From the IMG/VR virus record IMGVR_UViG_3300028045_000016, positions 1 to 57,630 of that record: a stretch of DNA of 57,630 bases, one strand, 5' to 3'. Positions 44,789 through 51,753 of the stretch are shown piece after piece. Every line of letters starts with the position of its first letter. Position 1 is the stretch's first letter. Source of the stretch: a virus. The notes under the pieces are model-generated. The model made no database searches and was not told the origin of the DNA. It saw only the letters and a program-made list of their open reading frames with translations. Made by a program: the position numbers and the translations under genes.

Positions 44789-44969
44789 TTTTATCTTTCT
44801 TTAAATCTATAATTGTTATTGGAACATACATAGCTAGAACCCCTACAATAAACATAAGGGTTGCTACTGATTTGTCTCCATCTAGATAGCTAATGTATGC
44901 TGCCCTCCAAGTGTTGATACAGATGAACGCTGCAAATAAAATAATAAATACTCTTTGAATTTTTTTCAT
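44778..44969 (-). CDS. Small two-pass membrane protein
   Basis: The 63-residue protein has hydrophobic segments at about 6-22 and 38-57 and basic ends, so it probably spans the membrane twice. No known family is recognised. It could be a superinfection- or early membrane-modifying protein, but only topology is visible. Confidence 0.65.
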   Translation of the reverse strand: MKKIQRVFIILFAAFICINTWRAAYISYLDGDKSVATLMFIVGVLAMYVPITIIDLKKDKNEI

Positions 44970-45074
44970 TGGATATGATTTAGATTAATAATATTTTTTA
45001 CCACCAAAACCCGACCACTATTTCAAGGTCAGGTGAGGTGAGATGCCTAGCACATCTTTCTAATTAATAATTAT

Positions 45075-45242
45075 CTAGGTTACTATGTAAACTTCATCTA
45101 AGAAGTATCCTTTGGTTCTACAGATATAGGATATAAAATTATCCATATGCTTTTGGTCTTTGAACTCCTTGGTTAGGGTCCAAAGAGATTTACCTTTGCC
45201 GTAGTTTATTTTGCCGGTCTCAAATTGTAGTGTTGCTTTCAT
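45075..45242 (-). CDS. Small protein of unknown function
   Basis: ATG 45242 opens 55 codons (MKATLQFETGKINYGKGKSL first). It is preceded by a promoter box 18 nt upstream and an A-rich leader. The sequence is balanced and contains WTLTKEFKDQKHMDNF, so it reads as a genuine protein. No motif is known. Confidence 0.62.
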   Translation of the reverse strand: MKATLQFETGKINYGKGKSLWTLTKEFKDQKHMDNFISYICRTKGYFLDEVYIVT

Positions 45243-45260
45243 ATTTTTTTAATTAAAGTA

Positions 45261-45291
45261 CAAATATAGTCTAAATAATTTATAATTCCAA
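45261..45291 (-). promoter_or_regulatory. Early promoter, TTG-N20-TATATTTG
   Basis: On the - strand TTG (45289-45291) is 20 nt before TATATTTG (45261-45268), directly upstream of the 45242 start. The -7 box carries the TTAGAC extension seen at two other sites. Confidence 0.72.
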
Positions 45292-45834
45292 ATCTATTTT
45301 ATTCATCTTGTCTTCTATCTTCAGCCAATAGCCTAGCGTTGCTTTCTTTTTATGACCTCTGCCACCCCCATTCCATTTTCTAGCTACAGTCTCACAGAAC
45401 TCCATAAATGTTATGCCTATGCAACAGTACTCTTCTTCAGCCATTATATCAAACATATCAATTGACTTTTGTCTATCCCATCTATCTTCTAGAGTAAACC
45501 TTAAATCAGATTTATGCTTTCTTAAAACCCTGTTTACTTCTCTAACCATAATCGGTCTGATTTGTAAAACTCCTACTGCATTTTCTTTACGATTGTATGC
45601 CGAGTCTTGACCTCTGCTTTCTACCCATATTGTAGACTCTACAAAGTCCTGCCAATCTAACTCTCTGTATTCAATCACAGGGATGGTATCCTTAGTTGGC
45701 TCTATAGAATCTATGACTTGTTCTATGATTTCTTTCTGCTCTCTCACAGGGGTATGGTCCTTCAGTCCGAAAGCCATACCAATCCCTAGAGTCACAGGGA
45801 CTCCAAGGATTAGTTTTGCTATAGTTGTTTTCAT
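45280..45834 (-). CDS. Lytic transglycosylase-like protein with signal/anchor
   Basis: The 184-residue protein starts with a hydrophobic segment (about 4-23) likely to be a signal or anchor. Then WVESRGQDS (E72 as probable catalytic Glu), AVGVLQIRPIMV (86-97; the G-x-x-Q motif) and KWNGGGRG match goose-lysozyme/SLT-like transglycosylases that cut peptidoglycan glycan strands. It lies in the early - strand block, not the lysis cassette, so it may act early on the cell wall or be exported. It is separated from the upstream gene by 5 nt. Confidence 0.78.
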   Translation of the reverse strand: MKTTIAKLILGVPVTLGIGMAFGLKDHTPVREQKEIIEQVIDSIEPTKDTIPVIEYRELDWQDFVESTIWVESRGQDSAYNRKENAVGVLQIRPIMVREVNRVLRKHKSDLRFTLEDRWDRQKSIDMFDIMAEEEYCCIGITFMEFCETVARKWNGGGRGHKKKATLGYWLKIEDKMNKIDLEL

Positions 45835-45839
45835 ATATT

Positions 45840-46946
45840 TTATTTTTGTTTGTTAAATCTATCTGCCCAATTACTCCAATTAGAATAAGAAACTGCCTGT
45901 TCATCTTGCACCTTTGTTAACGTCAATGGCTCTTTGTTATTCCAAGTACTTATATCAAAGAATAATTTACTACCGGCTTTAAACGTAACAACCATCTTTC
46001 TGTTGGTGGTGGTGTACCGAGCCTTACCCTGTGTTATGGTCGCATTCGGGTATGCTTCTTTAATTAACTCTGATTGCTTATTGAACGCAGCTTCGTGCTC
46101 CATCCAAAGATTAAAACTGATTCGACAATTAGCGTTTCTCTCTTCAACCTTTTTAAGCATTCCTGCAGGTGTTAGTGCTCGGTTTGAACCTACAATGGTA
46201 TAAGACTCATACTTGTGCTCATTAGCTTTTTTAGATGGTGTTAACCAACGGCTTTTAAGATGTGGTGTTGTATCCTCATAATTAGATTCAGATGAAACAA
46301 AATCTACATACTTAATTTTTAGATTGCTTACTAATACTGAAATGCTAAAGGTATACTTCCTTCCATCTATGATTTGAGATTGGTATCTATCATATTCCTC
46401 GTGCTTTATTTTAACATTTTCATTGTCCATAAATCCGGCTCCAATAAACTTGGTCCAAGACTCAGTTACTAAAATGTTATTGGCATCTTCAGATACTTTT
46501 ATTTTATCCAATGCAGCGATATCTATTTTATCTCCTAGCTTTTCTTGTAGTTCTATAAATGCATCGCAGGTCTCTCCGTTTGGACTATAGTTATAATACA
46601 TATCCTGCTGAGGTAATGCTGATTCAATCCAACCAATCAACCTAGTGATTTGGCTTTCTGATTGCCATCCTAGAACATTGTTGTCGGTAGCGAATTCACC
46701 AACAAAAAATCTAGTTGATATCTCTTGTCTTTCGTCTTGGGTATCTTCCCATATCGCAACCTCAAAAGAAAGATATCTTCTGCGATTGTCAACCTTGTAG
46801 TAATCTCTTCCTACCGATGAGTAGAAACTTTCACCGGCAACTACTGATAGTTCGTACTTACCGATTTTTAATAATCCTTGTACACCTTCAGAGTTTCTGT
46901 GTTTCTTGAAAGTGATTGAGTCGAAGTTAAAAATTTGATTTTTCAT
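45840..46946 (-). CDS. Protein of unknown function, 368 residues
   Basis: I do not recognise a family. The protein is soluble, rich in charged and aromatic residues, with an N-terminal beta-rich part (about 1-90) and a C-terminal part containing AYPNATITQGKARYTTTNRK. ATG 46946 is preceded by AAATCAA. It lies between the ArdC-like gene group and the transglycosylase in the promoter-proximal end of the early block, where host-takeover proteins are common; that is only positional. Confidence 0.7.
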   Translation of the reverse strand: MKNQIFNFDSITFKKHRNSEGVQGLLKIGKYELSVVAGESFYSSVGRDYYKVDNRRRYLSFEVAIWEDTQDERQEISTRFFVGEFATDNNVLGWQSESQITRLIGWIESALPQQDMYYNYSPNGETCDAFIELQEKLGDKIDIAALDKIKVSEDANNILVTESWTKFIGAGFMDNENVKIKHEEYDRYQSQIIDGRKYTFSISVLVSNLKIKYVDFVSSESNYEDTTPHLKSRWLTPSKKANEHKYESYTIVGSNRALTPAGMLKKVEERNANCRISFNLWMEHEAAFNKQSELIKEAYPNATITQGKARYTTTNRKMVVTFKAGSKLFFDISTWNNKEPLTLTKVQDEQAVSYSNWSNWADRFNKQK

Positions 46947-46975
46947 TTGATTTGATATTTATATTAATAATTTAG

Positions 46976-47239
46976 TTAAACGTATTTTACTACTTGTGTA
47001 TAGATTGGTCTCTTCGTTAAAACGATTCTTATTTGGTCATCTACATCAACGATAAATTGTTCGTCAGCCGTTGTACCGGTGTTTAAGATATTAGATGTAT
47101 CCAAGTCTAGTTTTTTAATCCAATGCTCTCTGATGTAAGCTAATGACTCTAAGGCTTTTTTCTTGTTTGTGAAATTGATATTCTCAAAGCAATAACCACT
47201 TGTCAAATTGAATCCGTGTAAGTTGTAAATGTATTTCAT
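46976..47239 (-). CDS. Small protein of unknown function
   Basis: The frame could start at GTG 47269, but ATG 47239, preceded by ATATCAA, is more likely (87 residues, MKYIYNLHGFNLTSGYCFEN). It has a helical middle and beta-prone C-terminus. No motif is known. Confidence 0.65.
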   Translation of the reverse strand: MKYIYNLHGFNLTSGYCFENINFTNKKKALESLAYIREHWIKKLDLDTSNILNTGTTADEQFIVDVDDQIRIVLTKRPIYTQVVKYV

Positions 47240-47327
47240 TTGATATGAATTTAAATTAGGCAATATCACCTACCACCAAATCCCCACATCGTTTCTGATG
47301 TGAGGTTGGTAGCTGAGGTTGGTTTTA

Positions 47328-48263
47328 TTATTCCTGCAGGTAGGCAACTACTTTTGTAGCTTGTTGCATCGCATAAACACATTCCTGTGGTTTATCTGAT
47401 AGGTTCTTGCACCATCCTTTGATATAGGCTTGGCTATTACCACCACCATCTTTTGGATTCAATCCTAACAACCCAACCAAGTACCAAGATGATATCTCAG
47501 CAACTAACTCTTCCTTAGCATAAGAATTGTCACCCCAAAAAGAAATCTCAGTCATAGACTTTCTATTCAATCTTGACTTGTGACCGGTGCTATGTGCCAA
47601 CTCGTGAAACAATGTCTTGTAGTAGCTATCAGCATCAATGAACGTTTCTAACATTGGCATATTCACAATGTCTTTTGATGGTGAGTAAAATGCTGAGTTT
47701 TCTCTGTGGGTTATCTTGAACCCGTTTTGCTTAGATACATAGTTACTTACTAATTCCTCAGCAACTTGGTTAGGTTCGTTAACTACATCAGATACAACCT
47801 CGTCTTTCACCATTGGTGAGATGCCTTCTGTTTGTGATACATTGAACACCTTGTAAAATCTTACAGAGAAAGTCTTTCTGTATCTATCTTTCCCGTCAGC
47901 CATTTTCTCACTTGGATTGATTCTAGCAATCATATTGGCAGGTACAAATTTACCGGTTTGATTGTCGAAGTAACCTATCTGCCAAAAGTATACTTCAGTA
48001 GATTTGCTACCCTTTAAAACTTTACCACCTGCAGCACTAATCTGTTTGAACGTCATCCATTGGTTGTGTTCCCAATCCATTTCACGCATTACACAATTCA
48101 ATAAAAAGATATTGAACCCGTTGTAGTATCTCTTGGTTTGTAGGTTGAATGGTGCATTCTCATTGCCACCTTTCCAAGGCTTGAACCATTGCATTCCTTC
48201 TTTCTCTAATCCCTTGATAACTAGGTCGTTAATTCTAGCAAATACGTCATTTTGATTTTTCAT
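47328..48263 (-). CDS. ArdC-like antirestriction protein with zincin domain
   Basis: The 311-residue protein has the ArdC N-terminal ssDNA-binding pattern: GMQWFKPWKGG (23-33), RYYNGFNIFLL (45-55) and TFKQISAAGGKVLKGSKSTEV. The C-terminal metallopeptidase-like domain has HELAHSTGH (H220, E221, H224) and a downstream EELVAE. ArdC-type proteins protect incoming DNA from restriction; phage and plasmid copies are known. It is the first gene of the early block and has a strong promoter, consistent with immediate expression after entry. Confidence 0.88.
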   Translation of the reverse strand: MKNQNDVFARINDLVIKGLEKEGMQWFKPWKGGNENAPFNLQTKRYYNGFNIFLLNCVMREMDWEHNQWMTFKQISAAGGKVLKGSKSTEVYFWQIGYFDNQTGKFVPANMIARINPSEKMADGKDRYRKTFSVRFYKVFNVSQTEGISPMVKDEVVSDVVNEPNQVAEELVSNYVSKQNGFKITHRENSAFYSPSKDIVNMPMLETFIDADSYYKTLFHELAHSTGHKSRLNRKSMTEISFWGDNSYAKEELVAEISSWYLVGLLGLNPKDGGGNSQAYIKGWCKNLSDKPQECVYAMQQATKVVAYLQE

Positions 48264-48302
48264 CTCGTTTAATTTAAGTTTATATAATTATTAATTAGAT
48301 TA

Positions 48303-48332
48303 CAAATTTAGTCTAAATCTTTTAATAAACAA
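48303..48332 (-). promoter_or_regulatory. Early promoter, TTG-N19-TAAATTTG
   Basis: On the - strand TTG (48330-48332) is 19 nt before TAAATTTG (48303-48310), 39 nt upstream of the ArdC-like ATG. This is the best full match to the Bacteroidota promoter in the window and carries the TTAGAC extension. Confidence 0.8.
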
Positions 48333-48485
48333 CTATAATTTTCATTTTATTTCACAATTAGTTTTAACTCGCTGAAGTTCAGTAAGTTACACGGGTCTAA
48401 ATTACGTTCTTTTGTTTAGCCTATAAAACAACCCGTCAGAGGCTACCCCTTACCTCTCTTTATTTCAATATACTTTACCCCTTGT

Positions 48486-48511
48486 GGGGGTGGGGTGGGG
48501 TCATACAGGGG
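48486..48511 (+). other. G-quadruplex motif
   Basis: Four G-runs of 5, 4, 4 and 4 bases are separated by loops of T, T and seven bases (TCATACA). Short loops and four tetrads predict a very stable parallel quadruplex. It lies in the divergent intergenic region. Confidence 0.8.
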
Positions 48512-48572
48512 ATATGTGGACGGATGGAAGGATAACAGGTACACAGGACCGGTGGTCCGGGGTTTAATGTAG

Positions 48573-48704
48573 ATGGCAGCAGGTCAATATGGAAAGTCAA
48601 ATAAAAACCTAGAAAATCCTGCAGGGAAATTCAAAATCAAAGGGGTCCCCAATCAAAAAAAATCGGTTTCCTTTTTTGCAAAACGTAGGCAGCACCCTAT
48701 ATAA
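48573..48704 (+). CDS. Possible small basic protein
   Basis: ATG 48573 opens 43 codons starting MAAGQYGKSNKNLENPAGKF, with a basic end (FFAKRRQH). Composition resembles the basic mini-proteins at 51790-53496. No -7 box was found upstream, so the call is tentative. Confidence 0.38.
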   Translation: MAAGQYGKSNKNLENPAGKFKIKGVPNQKKSVSFFAKRRQHPI

Positions 48705-48738
48705 CCTTTTGGTTACATATATCTAATAAAAATTTTTG

Positions 48739-48746
48739 TATCTTTG
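48739..48746 (+). promoter_or_regulatory. -7 promoter box, TATCTTTG
   Basis: TATCTTTG followed by TCT lies 17 nt before the ATG at 48764. No clear TTG is found at the usual spacing. Confidence 0.62.
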
Positions 48747-48763
48747 TCTTAAACACAAACGAT

Positions 48764-48958
48764 ATGAAAGCAAAGTTTCAAAGTATGGGTGGACTAACCG
48801 TAAAGGATGGTAGACTCATTAACGATAGACCCAACGGTATTACAGGTATTGCACAAGCTGCACAATTAAAGAAGTCATCATATAGAGCCAAGAAGGTAGA
48901 TATGATGGCAGACGGTATTGAGTTAGCTGAAGGCAGAAAGAACTTCTACAGAATGTAG
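48764..48958 (+). CDS. Small basic protein, single-gene unit
   Basis: The 64-residue protein is basic and helix-prone (GIAQAAQLKKSSYRAKKVDM in the middle), with no recognised motif. It has its own promoter box and a strong terminator, so it forms a monocistronic unit at the boundary between early and late blocks. A small DNA- or RNA-binding regulator is a reasonable guess from charge and position only. Confidence 0.68.
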   Translation: MKAKFQSMGGLTVKDGRLINDRPNGITGIAQAAQLKKSSYRAKKVDMMADGIELAEGRKNFYRM

Positions 48959-48989
48959 TTGATTTTGATTTGATTGATTGATAGGAAGG

Positions 48990-49020
48990 AGAGGAGCATA
49001 ATATGTTCCTCTTTTTTTTT
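48990..49020 (+). terminator. Rho-independent terminator
   Basis: AGAGGAGCAT and ATGTTCCTCT pair over 10 bp (one G-T) around an AAT loop, followed by nine T residues. It ends the unit at 48764 and shields the tRNA on the other strand. Confidence 0.92.
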
Positions 49021-49021
49021 G

Positions 49022-49095
49022 TACCCCCTTCAGGACTCGAACCTGAAACCTACACATTAGAAGTGTGTTGCTCTATCCAATTGAGCTAAGAGGGC
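49022..49095 (-). tRNA. tRNA-Arg (anticodon UCU)
   Basis: The 74-nt - strand sequence folds as a tRNA: acceptor GCCCTCT/AGGGGGT with two G-T pairs, D arm GCTC...GAGC, anticodon stem ACACA/TGTGT with loop CTTCTAA (anticodon TCT, 49059-49061), and T arm TCAGG/CCTGA with TTCGAGT. The discriminator base is A and CCA is not encoded. It reads AGA, the dominant Arg codon of this phage. Confidence 0.95.
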
Positions 49096-49118
49096 AAGTG
49101 TTATCTTTTAATATATCC

Positions 49119-49192
49119 GTGTTGATTCTGTGTTGATTTTAAAAAGGTAAGTTATTGATAATCAGTAGTTGTGTTAATTATGTTGATTTTAA
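49119..49192. repeat. R2: tandem GTGTTGATT repeat element
   Basis: GTGTTGATT at 49119 and 49130, GTGTTAATT at 49171 and TGTTGATT at 49181 repeat R1 (40757-40830) with identical offsets; about three quarters of aligned bases agree without gaps. It lies upstream of the tRNA on the - strand and of the groEL promoter on +. Confidence 0.75.
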
Positions 49193-49328
49193 ATCCAAAA
49201 CACTAAGGGTTAATATTTAATCTACCTGTTATATCTACTACTACTATAAGGCGATGTAATAAACAACATATCAATTTAGACGAAAGTTATACATTAGCTT
49301 TTACTGAGGCTAAGATAAATATAATTAG

Positions 49329-49336
49329 TATCTTTG
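49329..49336 (+). promoter_or_regulatory. -7 promoter box of the chaperonin operon, TATCTTTG
   Basis: TATCTTTG plus TC lies 23 nt before the groEL ATG; no TTG at 17-23 nt. The 136 nt between R2 and this box hold only a CTA-triplet run and AT-rich sequence. Confidence 0.62.
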
Positions 49337-49359
49337 TCAAAACTTTAATTTAATATATT

Positions 49360-50943
49360 ATGTCAGAACTAGGATACACCCCTAAGAATCTATTGTTCGA
49401 CCAAGAGGGCAGACTAAAGCTTTCTAACGGAATCGAGAAAATAGCTAAAGCAGTTAAGTCAACTTTAGGTCCGGCAGGACAAACAGTATTAATTGAATCT
49501 CCACAACACACCCACGGAATCACAGTAACTAAGGACGGAGTAACAGTAGCTAAGTCTATTGCTTTGCTCGACCCTACTGAACATCTTGCCGTAAGAATTA
49601 TGCAAGAAGCTGCAGAAAAGACTGCAACAAGTGCAGGTGACGGAACAACAACTGCTATTGTTTTAACTGAAGCTTTAATAAAAGCAGGGAACAGACTTAT
49701 AAAAAATAACAAGACACAAGTCTTGAGGGACCTTGCTAGTGATACCAACTTAATTGTTTCTAACCTGAAGGCTAAAGCCAAGCAAGTTTCTAATAAGATG
49801 TTAGCTGACGTAGCATCCATATCTGCAAACAACGACAAAGATTTAGGTGATATTATATCAGAGGTGTATACCAAAGTAGGAAAGCACGGAATCGTTGCAG
49901 TTGATAAGTCAGAGACTTCAGAAACATATTATGATTATACTAATGGATTGAAAGTAGACAGAGGATACCAATCTCCATTATTCGTAAACAATCAAAAGAA
50001 AGATGAATGTATCTTAGAGGATGTACATATTTTAGTTAGTGATGCATCAATTGACAACATTCTTAATATTGAAAATATATTAAAGCCTGTTATACAGGAA
50101 GGTAAGAAATTACTAATCATTGCTCCAACCTCAACCAACGTAGTTAATACTTTAGCTGCTAACGTTATGAAAAACGGATTAAAGATTTGTACGGTACCCC
50201 CACCAAACTTTGGATATAAGCAACACGAACTTATGCAAGACATTGCTATTAGTGTTAACGCTACATACTTTAGTGAAAAGACGGGAGACGATTTAAGCTT
50301 GATGACAGTAAACGATTTGGGTCACGCTGCCAAGGTGATAGTTGGTCGTGACTCAACGGTCATCATTAAAGATAACGAAGAGGATTCTCAGCTTGGGATG
50401 TCTGAGCGTATAAAAGAATTACAGGAGGCTCATAAAAATGCTACTAAGAAACAAGACAAAGAATTTATTTTAAGCAGGATTGCCTCATTGAAAGGTGGTG
50501 TAGGGGTCATCTTTGTTGGTGGTAACACAGACCTTGAGCAGAAAGAATTGTATGACCGTGTTGATGATGCAGTATGTGCAGTACGTTCTGCACTAGAAGA
50601 GGGCATTGTTACCGGAGGTGGTCTTGCTTTATTTAGTGAGAGTTGTAATCTAGATGATTCAACAGTATCAAGTCAAATCTTAAAGGAAGCATTAAAGGCT
50701 CCTATAAACCAAATCATATCAAATGCAGGTTTGGACCCTGAGGAAATAACAGGAGAAAATTTAGTATCGGGTGACTATGGGTATGATGTAAAGAATGGTG
50801 TGTATGGAGATATGTATGATATGGGTATTATAGACCCATTGAAAGTTACAAGGTCTGCATTACAAAACGCAGTATCTGTAGCAACAACGATTTTATCAAC
50901 TAACGCTATTGTAACAATGGCAAGAACATACGAAGACAAATGA
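49360..50943 (+). CDS. groEL: Phage chaperonin GroEL (Hsp60)
   Basis: The 527-residue product is a full-length group I chaperonin subunit that folds proteins in the cytoplasm using ATP. Conserved residues are present: TKDGVTVAKS with D59 (E. coli D52), AGDGTTTA with D94 (E. coli D87), and VDDAVCAVRSALEEG with D403 (E. coli D398), followed by TGGGLAL. Equatorial, intermediate and apical regions are all present. The C-terminal GGM tail of host GroEL is absent (it ends ARTYEDK). It stands first in its operon, followed by a membrane microprotein (ATGA overlap) and groES, the reverse of the usual groES-groEL order. It may fold phage capsid or giant tail proteins. Confidence 0.96.
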   Translation: MSELGYTPKNLLFDQEGRLKLSNGIEKIAKAVKSTLGPAGQTVLIESPQHTHGITVTKDGVTVAKSIALLDPTEHLAVRIMQEAAEKTATSAGDGTTTAIVLTEALIKAGNRLIKNNKTQVLRDLASDTNLIVSNLKAKAKQVSNKMLADVASISANNDKDLGDIISEVYTKVGKHGIVAVDKSETSETYYDYTNGLKVDRGYQSPLFVNNQKKDECILEDVHILVSDASIDNILNIENILKPVIQEGKKLLIIAPTSTNVVNTLAANVMKNGLKICTVPPPNFGYKQHELMQDIAISVNATYFSEKTGDDLSLMTVNDLGHAAKVIVGRDSTVIIKDNEEDSQLGMSERIKELQEAHKNATKKQDKEFILSRIASLKGGVGVIFVGGNTDLEQKELYDRVDDAVCAVRSALEEGIVTGGGLALFSESCNLDDSTVSSQILKEALKAPINQIISNAGLDPEEITGENLVSGDYGYDVKNGVYGDMYDMGIIDPLKVTRSALQNAVSVATTILSTNAIVTMARTYEDK

Positions 50944-51041
50944 TAGTAGATGTGATTATAGGAGTAGTGGTAGTAGGTATAGTGTTTGGTGGATTGGTTT
51001 GGAAAATGATTCAAGAAGACAAAAACAAATACGGTGATTAA
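50940..51041 (+). CDS. Single-pass membrane microprotein
   Basis: ATG 50940 overlaps the groEL stop (ATGA) and opens 33 codons. Residues 2-22 are a continuous hydrophobic stretch (IVDVIIGVVVVGIVFGGLVW), followed by a charged tail (KMIQEDKNKYGD). One membrane pass is clear. Translational coupling to groEL and position before groES suggest a genuine gene; its role is unknown. Confidence 0.6.
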   Translation: MIVDVIIGVVVVGIVFGGLVWKMIQEDKNKYGD

Positions 51042-51057
51042 AAAAGAATGGCTCTTT

Positions 51058-51342
51058 ATGGACAAGGCTGAAAAACAAAACACAATGAAACCAATAGGTA
51101 AGTATATTTTAATAAACCCAATCACAGAAGAAATAAAAACCGAGTCAGGTATTTTACTATCTGCTGATGATGTTCAGAACATCAGGTATAGAAAAGCAAG
51201 TGTTGTAGTACCGGGTACAGATGTAGAAAATATTTCTACAGACGATGTAATCTATTATGATTCAAGAGCAGGTTACACAATGATGATTAAAGACAATATG
51301 TATACAGTTATTACTGAGAGGGATGTTGTTGTTGTCGAATAG
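51058..51342 (+). CDS. groES: Co-chaperonin GroES (Hsp10)
   Basis: The frame reaches a GTG at 51034, but ATG 51058 (94 residues) or 51085 (85 residues, MKPIGKYILINP) is more natural for GroES; 51058 is given. The protein shows the chaperonin-10 order: N-terminal strand, mobile loop KTESGILLSADD with the hydrophobic tripeptide ILL (IVL in E. coli) that docks on GroEL, VPGTDV, a DDVIYYDS strand and a C-terminal TVITERDVVVV. It should cap the GroEL encoded just upstream. Its 3' end overlaps the convergent regulator gene by 32 nt. Confidence 0.9.
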   Translation: MDKAEKQNTMKPIGKYILINPITEEIKTESGILLSADDVQNIRYRKASVVVPGTDVENISTDDVIYYDSRAGYTMMIKDNMYTVITERDVVVVE

Positions 51343-51739
51343 ACTTGTTTAATTTTTTTATATAATTCCTATACACCTTATCGTTATAGGAAACATTTTT
51401 CAGAAATAGAGGGTTAGAAGATGCACTTTCAGGTATCTCTTGACCCTCTAGTTTTTTATAGATAGAAGTAATTACTCGTTGAGCCTTGTATGATAATTGG
51501 TATACTGCTCTACGATTTCCCTTTCGTTTCCTAAAAGATTCTATCCAACCTTCCTTTCTTAGATTCTCAAATCTATTTTTATCCCAACTTACTAACTCAT
51601 TAAACTCATCAAAGTCGTTCTTGTCAAAATATTTTTCCGTATGTAAGAACAATAAGATGTCTAAGTCTGCTTGGCTTAAACCATACTTCGCTTTAATGAA
51701 GTATCGAATTACTCTCCAATATTTAAGGTAATCAGGCAT
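51311..51739 (-). CDS. Winged-helix (MarR-like) transcription regulator
   Basis: The 142-residue protein looks like a winged helix: GLSQADLDILLFLHTEKYF (20-38), a second helix LVSWDKNRFENLRKEGWIES as recognition region, and RAVYQLSYKAQRVITSIYKKL as wing and dimer helix. I recall similar proteins in flavobacterial phages. It is the only - strand gene in the late block, reads against groES and diverges from the basic-protein operon, sharing a palindromic promoter region with it. It probably regulates one or both flanking operons. Confidence 0.72.
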   Translation of the reverse strand: MPDYLKYWRVIRYFIKAKYGLSQADLDILLFLHTEKYFDKNDFDEFNELVSWDKNRFENLRKEGWIESFRKRKGNRRAVYQLSYKAQRVITSIYKKLEGQEIPESASSNPLFLKNVSYNDKVYRNYIKKLNKSIRQQQHPSQ

Positions 51740-51753
51740 TCAATTAAATTTAA

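Larger units (their letters stand above)
48333..48763. other. Divergent regulatory region between early and late blocks
   Basis: About 430 nt separate the leftward early promoter from the rightward gene at 48764. The middle is G-rich in an AT-rich genome, with a G-quadruplex motif (48486-48511), a CCCC-TTGT-GGGG hairpin (48478-48489), a GGACC-GGT-GGTCC hairpin (48546-48558) and one possible short gene (48573-48704). It is a candidate origin or control region. Confidence 0.55.

Noticed and set aside
47240-47269. GTG-initiated extension of the 46976 gene
   Set aside because: ATG 47239 has the AAATCAA-type leader typical of this genome.
47270-47327. CACATC/GATGTG hairpin between ArdC-like gene and next gene as terminator
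   Set aside because: The stem is 6 bp and no T-run follows on the - strand; it may be incidental.
48438-48465. AGAGG/CCTCT hairpin as terminator
   Set aside because: The stem is only 5 bp with a 10-nt loop and the following T-run is interrupted.
51034-51057. GTG start for GroES
   Set aside because: It overlaps the microprotein gene and adds residues not found in GroES; ATG 51058 or 51085 is more natural.
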